A stretch of DNA of 64,000 nucleotides from JANXQG01 sp963824275. GTDB lineage: Bacteria > Planctomycetota > Planctomycetia > Pirellulales > Thermoguttaceae. The notes under the pieces are model-generated. The model saw only the letters and a program-made list of their open reading frames with translations, was not told the DNA's origin and searched no databases. How positions within the stretch are numbered: the stretch's first letter is position 1; the number at the start of each line of letters is the position of its first letter. Shown here in pieces: positions 24,001-35,202 of this stretch. The translations under genes and the position numbers were made by a program. The DNA is taken from contig CAWGOT010000001.1 of NCBI GenBank assembly GCA_963824275.1, forward strand, positions 742,411 through 806,410. The letters run 5' to 3'.

Positions 24001-24225
24001 GGGTGGTTTTTGCCCGAACTTGCTCGAAAATCGGTTCGCGAGGATCTGTTTTCTACGTCTACTGGGTGGTTTTTGCCCGAACGTGCTCGAAAATCGGTTT
24101 GCCAGCAGGTGTTTTCTACGTCCATCGGGTGGTTTTTGCCCGAACTTGCCCGAAATTCGTTCTGCCAATTCCGCTATTCTGTCCTTCCAACGGGTGGTTT
24201 TTGCCCGAACTTGCTCGAACTCGGG
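24001..24225. repeat. Tandem ~63-bp repeat (four units)
   Basis: Units start GGGTGGTTTTTGCCCGAAC at 24001, 24064, 24127 and 24192 (spacings 63, 63, 65), followed by a TTGCTCGAAAATCGGTT-like segment and a more variable half. CGGG...CCCG within each unit could pair across the T-run. On the minus strand one frame reads FGQKPP in every unit, but no gene is supported. A solitary copy lies at 56378. Confidence 0.85.
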
Positions 24226-24487
24226 GCATTGAAGCCCAACGCGCAAGCGAGGAAGACGATCTCCGCGTCGCCTTGACATGCATTCCTCGCTTGCGGCGTC
24301 GGGCTCGTGGTGCTTCCCAACCAAGAACTCGGGTTCTGGTGGAACCCGCGGTCCACGCCGTGCGAGAATGCCTCAGGGCTGCGAGCGGCTTCGTCTTTCC
24401 GGAAATCACCGCAGCAATCGTATGCGAGATGATTTTGTGGTCGGGAGAGGAGAATGGCGCGCTGGAGTGCGCCGCACGCCCCCTTGC

Positions 24488-24545
24488 CGGGGCGGTTGAC
24501 GAGGCCGCCCCGGTTTGCGCGGCGGGCCTCGGCAAGGCCCGCCGC
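24488..24545. other. Two consecutive GC-rich stem-loops
   Basis: An 8-bp perfect stem (CGGGGCGG/CCGCCCCG, 24488-24512) is followed by an 11-bp perfect stem (GCGGCGGGCCT/AGGCCCGCCGC, 24519-24545). No U-tract follows, so an intrinsic terminator is not clear. No gene abuts them. Confidence 0.55.
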
Positions 24546-24921
24546 AGAGCCGAATTTTCAAAGAACAAATGATACGCGTAATTATCCATAAATATAGATT
24601 CATGTCAAGGGGCGGCGGGAATTTTTCCTGCGCGGCGCTGCTCGCGACCGTCCGGATCGACGCAAGTGGCTTTGCCTCAAGCGTTTCCGTCACCGGCAAA
24701 ATCCAAAATGGCCGAAAAGAAAACCGCGGGGATGGTCAGCGTCGCGACAGGCGGAGCCCGTATGTCGGCGGGAAAAACGCCGCAACGTCTTTGCCCACAA
24801 TAAGTTGGAAATTCCGTTTCTCCGGCGGCGGCCGTGCGCCGGCCCGTGACCGGGCAGCGGCGGCGAACCGGCCGCCGGGTCAATCTTGACAACCTGTTTC
24901 CAACCCTGCACCCGCGTGGTA

Positions 24922-24971
24922 CATAGCGTGAATTATGGCAACGCAACCGGCCTGCGGCAATCGGTTTCCTG
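24922..24971 (-). repeat. 50-bp repeat, copy 2
   Basis: It has the same outer arms as the repeat carrying the TPR-sulfotransferase start codon. Here the ATG on the minus strand opens a frame of only 14 codons, so this looks like a duplicated gene leader or the end of a dispersed element. The remaining ~1 kb between 23890 and 25234 holds only the tandem repeats and stem-loops listed; I see no gene. Confidence 0.75.
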
Positions 24972-25234
24972 AGCTTCGTTGGGGCGCCGGTTACGAGTTG
25001 ACGTGCGGCCGCCTATTCTCAAATAGCGTTTGCTTTTTTCGCAGGGATACTATACACTGATCGAAGTGCTACTGAAGCTGATTCCTCAGGGTGGTGCGTT
25101 TATGGTTGCGAACCCGTAATGCCCAATGCCCTGCGTCAGTTTACCAGCATGGCCAGGCGTTCTTGCTGAGAACCGCGTTGCGACCCCAGGGCAATCGAGA
25201 GGGGCTGCCGCGACAGGTTCCCGCGGAGGTTCAC

Positions 25235-28200
25235 GTGTCCACGCAGCCTAAGGCCAAATTTCGGTCTTTTCCTGCCGCGTCAGCGGCCCTGCAGGGGCGA
25301 ATTGCTCGCCGGCGAATCCGCATTTCGCTCGCCGTGGCGGCCATTCTTGTCTTCGCTGCTCCCCCAACGCAAGCTCAGGACCAGTCGTACGACTGGTCCG
25401 TCCTGTCGGGCGACTGGTCGGTGGCGTCGAACTGGGGCGGCACGCTGCCCACCTCCACGGACTACGCGTATGTCATCAACGGCGGAACCGTAACGATCAC
25501 GCTGCCCGGCACCGTGTGCAACTACCTCTATGTCGGCGATCCGAACAGCACGAACTCCGGTACGGTCGAACTCTCCGGCGGAAGCCTCGCGGCGTCTTAC
25601 GAGTACTTGGGAAACAACGGCGCGGGCAACTTTACACAGTCGGGAGGTGCCAACACTGTTACCGATTATTGTAATCACGGGCTATTCCTGGCCTATAACG
25701 CGGGTTCGAGCGGCAGCTACAACCTCAGCGGCTCGGGGCTGCTCTCGGCATCCAACGAGTACGTGGGCTACTCCGGCGCCGGCACATTTACGCAGTCGGG
25801 CGGGACGAACAATACAATCCCTGTTTCTGGCGGGCTTTACCTCGGCTACAACCCGGGTTCCAGCGGCAGCTACAACCTCAGCGGCTCGGGACTGCTCTCC
25901 GGATACAGTGAGTACGTGGGCTACTCCGGCACGGGCACGTTCACCCAGTCGGGCGGGACGAACAGCGGTGGCGGCGTCTTTACCTCGGCTACAACGCGGG
26001 TTCCAGCGGCAGCTACAACCTCAGCGGCTCAGGGATGCTCTCAACGCTACTCAGCGAGTGCGTGGGCTACTCCGGCAGCGGCACGTTTACCCAGTCGGGC
26101 GGGACGAACAATGCCTTCAGCGCGGGCTTTACCTCGGCTACAACCCGGGTTCCAGCGGCAGCTACAACCTCAGCGGATCGGGAGTGCTCTCGGCCTTCGC
26201 TGAATACGTGGGCTATTCCGGCACGGGCGCGTTTACCCAGTCCGGCGGAACGAACAATGCCTTCGGCAATGTCAGTCCTGGGCTTTACCTCGGCTACAAA
26301 CCTGGTTCCAGCGGCAGTTACAGCCTTAGTGGCCCGGGAGTTTTTGGCGAGTTTCTCGGGTATATCGGCTTCTCGGGCACGGGCACGTTTACGCAGTCGG
26401 GTGGGACGAACACCGGCACGGTCTTCCTCGGCTACAACTCGGGTTCCAGCGGCAGCTACAACCTCAGCGGCTCAGGACTGCTCTCCGCACCCGCGGAGTT
26501 CGTGGGCTCTCCGGCACGGGCACGTTCGTTCAAACGGGCGGATCGAACTCGGTTTCCGATCTCACGATCGGCAGCCAGGGCCGCTATGCGTTTAGCGGCG
26601 GCACGCTCCAAGTCACCGGCCCTGGCTTTTTCAACCAAGGCGTCTTCGCTGCCACGCAGAGTACTGGGCTGCTGACGGTCACCGGCAGTGCGATCGTTGA
26701 CTTCTCGCAGGCCGCCCTCGTCAATACCGGGTCCATGTCGTTGAGCGTCGGCCCCAACTCGCTGTTGCTCTTGCCGGCCGGTTTCAATCCGGCAACCGCG
26801 TTCGCGCACTTACAGCAACCTCGGCCTCATGCACAACGTGGGCACGCCCCTGACGATATTCCCCGGACAGGGCTTCGTGGGCAACGGCTCCATTGCCGAT
26901 TTCGTGAATTGCCAGGGAACAATTCTGGCTACAAACGCCAATGCCCCATCCGGTCCCGGCGGCGGCTCGATCGGTCCCTACGGCAACGCTTCGATCAGTC
27001 TCACCAGTGGAGTCATGGTTTCCGGAACGGGTCAGCGTCAACCTAATGAGCGGCACGGTGAGCGTGAATGACGCGCTTTCGGGCATCGCCGGCGGATCGC
27101 TCTCCGCATCCGCCGAATACGTAGGCACGTCCGGCACCGGCACGTTCACCCAGTCCGCGGGGTCCAACGGCGTTGACGGCCTTTACCTTGGATACAACGC
27201 GGGTTCCAACGGCGTCTACATCCTCACCGGCTCGGGATCGGTCTTTGCGGGCACGGAGTACGTGGGCAGTTCCGGCACGGGCGCGTTCATTCAAACCGGC
27301 GGAACGAACCTCACGAGTTACCTCAGCATTGGCAGCCTGGGCCGCTATCAGTTCAGCAACGGCACGCTCCAGGTCAGCCAGGGCGGCCTCGTCAACCAAG
27401 GCAACTTCGATGCCACAGGCGGCACCGGCGTGCTGACGGCCGTCGCGCAGCGCGATCGTCGATTTCTCGGCGGGGACCTTACAGAACACCGCCTCCATGT
27501 CGCTTTCCATCGGTCCCAACTCGCTACTGCTCGTGCCGGCGGGCTTCAATCCGGCAACCGCTTTCGGCAGTTACCACATCGACCCGACATCGCTGATGCA
27601 CAACGTCGGCACGCCTCTGACGATCTTGCCCGGAGAGGGCTTTTCCGGCCAGGGTTCCATCGCCGATTCTGTGAATTGCCAGGGCACGATCCTGGCGGTC
27701 AGCTTCGGCTCGATCAATCTGAACGGCGGAGTAACTGTTTCCGGTACCGGCAACGCCAACCTGGGCGGCGGGGCCTTCAGTGTGAACGACGCGCTGTCGG
27801 GGATCTCCGCAGGTTCGCTCTCGGCAAGCAACGCGTACGTCGGCTACTCCGGCACGGGCACTTTTACGCAGTCGGGAGGGACGAACAGCACCAGCTATCC
27901 ATACCTTGGCTACTACGCGGGCTCCAGCGGCAGCTACAACCTCAGCGGATCGGGGGTGCTCCTGGCGTGGATAGAATATCTCGGTTACTCCGGCGCGGGT
28001 ACGTTCCCGCAATCCGGCGGGACGAACAGCACCAGCTATCTTTACCTTGGCTATAATTCCGCTTCCGCGGGCAGCTATAGCCTCAGCGGATCAGGCCTGC
28101 TTTCCGCACGATATCAGTATCTCGGCTACTCCGGTACTGGCGCATTCACTCAGTCCGGCGGAACGAACAACGTTAACTTCGAGGGTGAAGGCGAGCTTTA

Positions 28201-31199
28201 CCTTGGCAATAACCCTGGTTCCAGCGGCAGCTACAACCTCAGCAGTTCTGGCCTGCTCGTCGCGCCCGATGAGTACGTCGGCTTCTCCGGCATGGGCGTG
28301 TTTGCCCAGTGCGGCGGGACGAATAATGCCACCGGTGGCTTTACCGGGCTCGCGCTCGGATACAACCCGAGTTCCAGCGGCGGCTACAGCCTCAGCGGAT
28401 CAGGACTGCTCTCCACAGTTTATCAGTACGTTGGCTACTCCGGCACGGGCACGTTTACGCAGTCGGGCGGCACCAACAACACGGGCTCCCTTTATTTCGG
28501 CTACAATTCAGGTTCCACCGGCAGCTACAACCTCGCCGGCTCCGGAGTGCTTTCCGCTGCCGCTGAGTACGTGGGGAACTCCGGCACCGGCTCGGTTATG
28601 CAGTCGGGGGGAACAAACAACGTTCCCAATGGTAGCTCTGACGGGCTGTACCTCGGCTACAACGCGGGTTCCAGCGGCACCTACAACCTGAGCGGCTCCG
28701 GCGTGCTCGCCGCGTTCAATGAGTATGTGGGGAACTCCGGCGCCGGTACGTTTACCCAGTCCGGTGGAACAAACAGCTCTGAGAACCTTTACGTCGCCAA
28801 CAATGTGGGGTCCAGCGGCAGCTATTACTTTAGCGGCTCGGGACAGTTCTCCGCAGCGTATCAGTATGTCGGTAACTCCGGCTCGGGCACGTTTACGCAG
28901 TCGGGCGGAACGAATAGCCCCAAATACCTTCTCCTTGCCAACAACGCGGGTTCCAGCGGCAGCTACAACCTCAGCGGTTCGGGACTGCTCTCCACAGCAA
29001 ACGAATATCTGGGCAACTCCGGCACCGGCACGTTTACCCAGTCCGGCGGTACAAACACCGTTGCCGCCAACGGCTATCCCGGTTTCTGCCTCGGCTGCGG
29101 TCCTGGCTCCAGCGGCGTCTACAACCTCACAGGCTCGGGACTACTCTCGACGTACATTGAGTACGTTGGCTACTCCGGCATCGGCACGCTTAACCAGTCG
29201 GGCGGCACGAACAACCTTACCAACGATGGCGGAGTTTATATCGGGTTCAACCTGGGTGCTGTCGGCAGCTACAATCTTAGCGGCTCGGGAATTCTCACGG
29301 CAAACGGGATCACCGTGGGCTGCTCGGGCACGGGCACATTTAACCAGTCGGGGGGCACAAACAATCTTGCTGGCAGCTACAACGGGCTTGCGCTCGGTTG
29401 CAATCCAGGTTCGAGCGGCGTCTACAACATCTCCGGCTCGGGACTGCTCACGGCCTGCGAGGAAGACGTGAGTTGTTCCGGCACGGGCACGTTCGTTCAA
29501 ATCGGAGGATGGAACTCGGTGGGCCTCCTCAATATCGGCAGCCTCGGCCGCTATCAGTTCAGCGGCGGCACGCTCCAAGTCAACGGCGGCCTCGCGAACC
29601 AAGGCGTCTTTGACGCAACGGGCAGTACGGGCGTGCTGACGGCCACCGGCAGCGAGGTCGTCGATCTGTCGCAGGCCGTCCTCGTCAAAACCGGCTCGAT
29701 GTCGCTTAGTATTGGTCCCGACTCGTTGTTGCTGTTGCCGGCCGGTTTCAATCCGGCGAACGCCTTTGGAAGTTACTTCGTCGATCCCACGTCCCTGGTG
29801 CATAACGTCGGCACGCCGCTGATGATCTTGCCCGGGCAGATATTGTCCGGACAGGGGTCTGCGGGCAGCGTTGCGCTCGCCGATTTTGTGAACTGCCAGG
29901 GAACGATCTCGGCAGGGAGCGGCACGATCAACCTCAACGGCGGCGTGGCAGTTTCCGGGACGGGCAACGTGAATCTTGGCGGGGGGACCCTCGGCGTGAA
30001 CGATGCCTTGTCGGGCATCACCGGCGGGTCGCTTGTTGCAACGTCCGAGTCCATCGGAACGGGCGCGTTTACGCAGTCCGGCGGCACGAACAACCCGGCC
30101 TACCTGTACCTCGGCACCAACGCGGGCTTCAGCGGCAGTTACATCCTCAGCGCCTCGGGACTGCTCACGGCATACATGGAGTACGTGGGCTGTTCCGGCA
30201 CGGGCACGTTTACCCAGTCGGGCGGAACGAATACGGTTACCGGTTCGCTCGCACTCGGTGCCAGCGGGGACTACAACCTCAATGGAGGTGTGTTGCTCGC
30301 TTCCGGTATCCAAGGCGCCGGCGTTTTCAACCTCGGCGGCGGAACCCTCGCGGCCAGCTCTGCATTCTCCACCAGTCAGGCCATGACGTTGACTGGAAGC
30401 GGGGGCAACGGCACCATTGATACCGGTGGTTGTCAATGCGCGCGTTTCCGACGGGTTATCGGCCGATTGCGTCCGTTGCTGGCACGGGCCGCCCTGGTGG
30501 TGCCATGGTTATCAGGTCACGCTCGCGGGCGCATTGGCTGGTCCAGGCGGAGTGACCGAATCGGGTGCCGGCACGCTGACCCTGACCGGCAGCGACACCT
30601 ACTCGGGTCCCACGATTGTCAGCAGCGGTCGTCTGGTCGTCGACGGATCGCTGGCCAGCCCCGTTACGGTCGACAGTGGCGGCAGGCTTGGCGGGACCGG
30701 CAGCTTGACGAACGTGACCGTCAACGCGGGCGGGTGCCTGGCGCCGGGCGATGCCCCGGGGATCTTGAGCATCAGCGGCAACTTGATTTTGACGGCGGGG
30801 GCGGCCATGGCCTATGAACTCAACTCTTCCGCGGCCAGCGACGAAATCTCGATGCCCAGCGGCCTTTTGGAACTCAATGGCCAGCAATTTAACGACTTCA
30901 CCTTCACCCCGCTCGACAACTTCGGCATTGGCAGCTACCCGCTCATCGATGCAGGCTCGATCAGTGGCAGTCTGGGTTCCAGCACGATGGGAACGATCGA
31001 CGGCATGCCAGCCACGTTGGCAGTGGAGGGCAACGACCTAGTGCTCGTCGTCGTGCCCGAGCCCTCCACCTTGATGCTGCTGGCGGCGGCCCTCGGCAGT
31101 GCGGCCGTTCTGTGCCGCCGCAACGGAAGAGGGATAGCGCCTAGGGCTATTTGGGCAGCACCACGGAGTCTGCTTCCCAAGGCCGCGATTCCACCTTGA
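25235..31199 (+). CDS. Giant beta-repeat surface protein with PEP-CTERM sorting signal (multiple frameshifts)
   Basis: The best start is GTG at 25235, six bases after GGAGG (25224-25228), giving an Arg-rich N-terminus and the signal segment ISLAVAAILVFAAPPTQAQ. The body has repeats of ~45-70 residues with consensus LYLGYNPGSSGSYNLSGSG and EYVGYSGTGTFTQSGGTN. They are grouped in modules that end RYQFSGGTLQV, FDATGSTGVLTATGS, SLSIGPNSLLLLPAGFNP and MHNVGTPLTILPG. An autotransporter-associated strand motif (GTLTLTGSDTYSGPTIVSSG) precedes the C-terminal VPEPSTLMLLAAALGSAAVL-CRR signal for exosortase processing. The frame shifts near 25979, 26115, 26515, 26805, 27040, 27440 and 30450. The real stop may be TAG just after the RR (about 31135) if there is one more indel; as read it ends at 31199, overlapping the convergent fucosidase. 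Surface location is inferred. Confidence 0.8.
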
Positions 31200-32628
31200 A
31201 GGCATAGGCCTGGAGACACGGCCGCTTGGCCTCATCCCGGAGTTCCTTGGGAATCTCAACCACCAGGCCGCCGGCGTCCGCGTGCCACTTCAAGTCTTGA
31301 TCCAGGCCGAGCATGCGAATCTTCGAGCCTTCCCGCGGCTTGACCAACCTGGTCGTCAAGGTCTCGCCGGGCCAGCGGAGGCTGATGATGTAGACGAACT
31401 TCTTGTCCTTGCTGCGCGTGAATCGCAGGTCAGTCCCCTCGTGATAGCGGAGGTACGGCCGCGTGGCGTAAATGCACTCGCCGTTGACCTTCAGCCAGTC
31501 GCCCACATAGGAAACGCGATCGATCATCTCCGGCGGCCACTTGCCGTTGGGGTCGGGACCGAAGCCGACCTGGAAATTGCCGCCCTTGGCGACGATGTCG
31601 ATCAGGCTCTCCAGGACCCACTCCCGCGACTTGTACTTGTCGTTCTTCTTGTAGGAGAAGCCGGTGCCGCAGGGATAAATCACTTGCCAGGGCCGCTTGA
31701 TGTTGTTCGGATCCTCGGGGATCGTGCCCTCGGGCGTCTCGTAGTCCCCGTAGTCACCGATGCCGCGGTTGCGAAGCATGATTTTCGGTTGCAACTTGCG
31801 GGCGAGCCGGGCCACGTCGAAGCAGTCCTGCTGCGCTTCCTTGGGCCAGTTGATGTCCAGACAGAGCGTGTCGATCGGGCCGTAGGAGGTTAGAAGTTCG
31901 GTGATCTGGTCCCGCTCCTTCTGGATGAACGCCGCCCATCGCTGGGGATCCGATTCCTTGGTGAACTTCGCGTCGTACCAGAGGTTCCGGTTGTCCCAGG
32001 CGAAATCCGCATCGTGCCAGTCGATGTGGGAGTAGTAGAGGCTTACGCCCAGGCCGTGGGCGCGGCCGGCCTTGACAATTTCCCCAAGGATGTCCCGCTT
32101 GAAAGGCGTCTCGGCGATGCTGTAGTGGTCGGTGACCTCCTCGTAGCTCCCGTCGGCCTTCTTGCGAAAGCCCTTTTGCAGCGTCTTCGTCGGCCACATG
32201 CAAAAGCCCTCGTGGTGCTTGCTGGTGAAAGAGAAGTACTTCATGCCGGCCCGCTGCATGATCCGCATCCACTCGTCGGCATCGAAGCCGGCGGGATTGA
32301 ACTGCTGGTAGGAAGCGTAGTAGTTCAATTGCCAATCGCGGGACTTCGGCGGGTTGACGAGGATCCAAGATTCGCCTCCATTGAACATGCAGTACAGACC
32401 CCAGTGAATGCGCAGGCCCCACTTCCAATCCATCCAGCGTTCCACGGCTTCCGGTCCGGCATGACGATAGCCGGGGTCTGCCTGGCGGTAATTTGCATAA
32501 AGATCCCGCAACTCCTGCTCCTGTTTTTCGGTCGCCGGTTTGCCGGCCAGCGCGGGGTCTTCAGCCCTGGCGAGCGACGAGACGCACAGTATTCCCGCAA
32601 TTGCGAGCCATAGGATCAATTTTCGCAT
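31147..32628 (-). CDS. Secreted alpha-L-fucosidase, GH29
   Basis: A 493-residue protein from the ATG ending at 32628, with the signal peptide MRKLILWLAIAGILCVSSLA-RA. GH29 hallmarks in order: WGLRIHWGLYCMF near the N-terminus, FSFTSKHHEGFCMWPT (substrate-binding His pair), and SYGPIDTLCLDINWP, whose Asp matches the GH29 catalytic nucleophile position. Near the C-terminus are AKGGNFQVGFGPDPNGKWP and a small beta domain. It hydrolyses alpha-L-fucosides, probably from algal or sulfated polysaccharides (inference from planctomycete ecology). Translation from further upstream in the same frame would place the signal peptide internally, so 32628 is preferred. The frame is intact. Confidence 0.92.
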   Translation of the reverse strand: MRKLILWLAIAGILCVSSLARAEDPALAGKPATEKQEQELRDLYANYRQADPGYRHAGPEAVERWMDWKWGLRIHWGLYCMFNGGESWILVNPPKSRDWQLNYYASYQQFNPAGFDADEWMRIMQRAGMKYFSFTSKHHEGFCMWPTKTLQKGFRKKADGSYEEVTDHYSIAETPFKRDILGEIVKAGRAHGLGVSLYYSHIDWHDADFAWDNRNLWYDAKFTKESDPQRWAAFIQKERDQITELLTSYGPIDTLCLDINWPKEAQQDCFDVARLARKLQPKIMLRNRGIGDYGDYETPEGTIPEDPNNIKRPWQVIYPCGTGFSYKKNDKYKSREWVLESLIDIVAKGGNFQVGFGPDPNGKWPPEMIDRVSYVGDWLKVNGECIYATRPYLRYHEGTDLRFTRSKDKKFVYIISLRWPGETLTTRLVKPREGSKIRMLGLDQDLKWHADAGGLVVEIPKELRDEAKRPCLQAYAFKVESRPWEADSVVLPK

Positions 32629-32706
32629 GGCAATGGGCCCTTCTAAAGCGTGAACATGGTCAGAGCGTTCATGATAATCGAAACGGGGGCCGAGTGCATC
32701 CAGTTC

Positions 32707-32796
32707 GTAGGGTGGGACCAGCGAGCTTGCAAGCGCCGGCCCACCAACTCCCATGATTGGCGGGCCGGCATCGCAAGCTCGCTGGTCCCACCCTAC
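32707..32796. repeat. Palindromic hairpin element, copy B, flanked by direct repeats
   Basis: This is the same ~90-bp inverted repeat as at 21785, with GTAGGGTGGG...CCCACCCTAC ends. It is flanked by two near-identical ~30-bp direct repeats at about 32669-32702 and 32801-32834 (ATGATAATCGAAA, then GGGCCGxGTGCATC). It fills most of the 310-bp gap between the fucosidase and the next gene. Confidence 0.85.
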
Positions 32797-32938
32797 GCTA
32801 ATGATAATCGAAAGCGGGGCCGGGTGCATCGGGTTCGCACAGGCTCTTCGGGCTTTCGGCCCGATGCCTGTTGCAGCGGATAGATTGCGGCGGGATTCTG
32901 GTGCTGCGGCGCCCGTGGGAAGATGATAAACTGCGAGA

Positions 32939-33382
32939 ATGTCCAGAGAGATGCTGCAAAGACAAAGGCTCGGACCGCGGATCGTTCTTGTCTGCCTTTG
33001 TGTCTGGGGTCTGGCCAACGTTCGATTGATCGTCAGCACGGTCCGGGAATCCAGGAATCCGCTGGCCGGCTATACGCCTTCAGCGATGATTCCCCGCTTC
33101 GAGCCGCTGGCGCAGTGGCTGCCTGAAGAGGCGGAGGCGGGCTACCTGCTGGACGAAGAGAATGCCGACCTGAAAACGCACGCCCCCGCGTCGCGGCGAT
33201 CCTTGGCGCTGTATACACTGTCGCCGCGGATCATCCGGCCGACGACGGACTGCCCTCTGGTGATCGTCGATTCCGACCGCCCTGAGACGCCGCCCAAGAT
33301 CGCAGGGCAACAAGGCTGGACGCTCGTGGCCGACCTGCACAACGGCGTGCGGTTGTACCGCACGCGGGGGCCGGGACCATGA
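32939..33382 (+). CDS. Hypothetical protein with one N-terminal membrane segment
   Basis: A 147-residue ORF with a hydrophobic N-terminal stretch (IVLVCLCVWGLANVRLIVS) followed by a soluble domain (CPLVIVDSDRPETPPKIAGQ). I do not recognise the domain. Its stop overlaps the start of the downstream membrane glycosyltransferase-like gene (ATGA at 33379-33382), indicating an operon with translational coupling. Confidence 0.7.
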   Translation: MSREMLQRQRLGPRIVLVCLCVWGLANVRLIVSTVRESRNPLAGYTPSAMIPRFEPLAQWLPEEAEAGYLLDEENADLKTHAPASRRSLALYTLSPRIIRPTTDCPLVIVDSDRPETPPKIAGQQGWTLVADLHNGVRLYRTRGPGP

Positions 33383-34843
33383 TCGCCTGGTGGCTGCTGG
33401 TGGGAACCGCGGTCCCGTGGCTGGCCGCGTACGCGCTGGTGCGGCGATGCGACGCCAATGCCCGCAACGACGCTGCCACCGCCTGGCTGCACGCCCTGCT
33501 GGCGCTCGGCCTCGCCCTGGGCCTGTCGTCCTGCAGCTACTTTGTCGGGTTGCTCGTCGCGGGCGGACTCGGCCGGGGTTACTGTATGGCAGAGATCGCC
33601 GGATTTGCAGGGCTGGGGCTGGTCTGCTGGCTGGCGCCGCGGTAGCCGTAGGGTGGGTGGAGCACGGAAGTCCGTGCGCGATGGTGCGTTACGCGATCCA
33701 GTCCAGGAAAACGCGGAACGTATTGAAAGGCTCGGCTCCCTGCGCAACCCACCATCGTCTCACTGGCTCGCTTCACGCACCCTACAAGTGGTCTTCCTCG
33801 GCGCGCTGATTTCCGCAATCTTGGGCATCGCCGGCATGCTGGCCGTCGAACCGCACGGCGACTGGGACGCATGGAACATCTGGACCATGCGGGCCCGGTT
33901 CCTGTTTCGCTCAGGGCACCATTGGCGGAATGCCTTCGCGCCGATCTTCGAGCATACCGATTATCCTCTGCTGCTGAGCGGCTCAATCGCGCACTGCTGG
34001 ACATGGCTGGCCGCCGAACCGCACTGGATCCCGCAGCTCATCGCGGCCGCTTTCACGCTGCTCGGCGCGGGGCTGCTGACGGCCGGCGTCGCGCGCCTCC
34101 GCGGTTCAAACCAGGGCTGGCTGGCCGGACTGGGCCTGCTCGGGACGGTGCTCTACCTGGTCCGCGGCGCGTCGCTGTATGCCGACGTGCCGCTGAGTTT
34201 CTTCATCCTCGCCACGCTCCTGCTCCTGGCGCTTTACGACGCGGGCGACCGGCCCTCGCCGGGCCTGCTTATTTTGGCCGGGTTGACCGCTGCTCTGGCG
34301 GCTTGGACCAAGAACGAAGGCGCGATGTTCCTGGCCATCGTGCTCGTGGTTCGCACGCTGCTGACCTGGCGGCGGGCCGGCGGCCGCGCGGCACTCCGGC
34401 AAGCGGGCGCCCTGCTGGCCGGCGCCGCGCCCGTCGTCGCGGTGGTCGTGCTCTTCAAGATCTCGATCGCGGCCGAAAACGACCTCGTGGCAGGGCAGAG
34501 TTGGAACACGCTCTTGCCGCGGCTGGCCGATCCCTCGCGAATCGCCTTCATCCTCAAGAGTTTCCTCGGGTCGCTATGGCACGTTGGCCGGGCGCTGGTG
34601 GTAATCCTCCCGCTGGCCTTGTTGATCTTGGGCGGCGCACCGGATCGCCGGCCGGGAGTGCTGCCGGGACTTGTGGGCGTCTTGGGGGCCATGCTGGCCG
34701 GCTACTTCTTCGTCTACTTGACCACGCCACATGATCTGGCCTGGCATGTGAATACGTCGATGGATCGCCTGCTCATCCATCTTTGGCCCTCGACGCTGCT
34801 GGCCGTGTTCCTCTATCTGGGCGACCCGACGAAGTGCAGTTAG
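33379..34843 (+). CDS. Polytopic membrane protein, GT39-like glycosyltransferase (interrupted by a repeat element)
   Basis: The first part (MIAWWLLVGTAVPWLAAYAL...) stops at 33645; the rest continues in another frame from about 33786 (TLQVVFLGALISAILGIAGM). The HGDWDAWNIWTMRARFLFRS motif followed by many hydrophobic helices and ADVPLSFFILATLLLLALYD is typical of bacterial GT-C/PMT-like sugar transferases that use lipid-linked donors. TKNEGAMFLA is also characteristic. The two parts are separated by a 138-bp inverted-repeat element (33648-33785) that introduces the stop. So the gene is either inactivated by insertion or also affected by an indel. It overlaps the upstream gene by four bases. 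Confidence 0.7.
33648..33785. mobile_element. Short inverted-repeat element inserted in the GT39-like gene
   Basis: The ends GTAGGGTG and CACCCTAC are complementary, and internal segments CGATGGTGCGTTACGC and GCGCAACCCACCATCG pair imperfectly. The termini resemble those of the hairpin family at 21785. It carries no gene, so it is probably a MITE-like element. No target duplication is clear. Confidence 0.6.
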
Positions 34844-34896
34844 CCCGGTATAATCGCCGCATCATACTAACCCGATGCGCAAGCGAGGGCAGCGTA

Positions 34897-35024
34897 AGTG
34901 GTCCGTTTCACAAATAATACCGCCGATAGGCACGTAGGGTGGGACCAGCAAGCTTGCGAGCGCCGGCCCACCATTCACGGCGGTTGGTGGGCCGGCGCTC
35001 GCAAGCTCGCTGGTCTCACCCTAC
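34897..35024. repeat. Palindromic hairpin element, copy C, with one MITE arm
   Basis: The inverted repeat 34934-35024 has GTAGGGTGGG and CTCACCCTAC ends. Upstream is AGTGGTCCGTTTCACAAATA (34897 on), matching the left terminal repeat of the complete element at 47657; no right arm is seen. It occupies the 359-bp gap after the GT39-like gene; nothing else is seen there. Confidence 0.8.
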
Positions 35025-35202
35025 GGGGCTACTGCGTCCCAGCGCGTGCCGAAATGCTTACCCGCGGCCGGTTGCGCTTTTCGTGGTGTTCCAAGCCTGT
35101 TCGCCGCTAGACGACGGGACCATAATTTATTTCCACAAACCTCCTGTTGTCCCGATGGCTCTAAGGGTGTAAATTGCCTTTCTACGGAAAAGCAGGCGTA
35201 GA

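Noticed and set aside
24001..24225. CRISPR array
   Set aside because: Only four units, the repeats are imperfect, the period is 63-65 bp with similar rather than unique spacers, and no cas genes are present in the window.
28719..29471. Plus-strand ORFs in other frames of the PEP-CTERM gene (also 28047-28691) and the antisense ORF 29141-30436
   Set aside because: They are shadow translations of the same DNA repeats (TTRVPAAATTS), not separate proteins.
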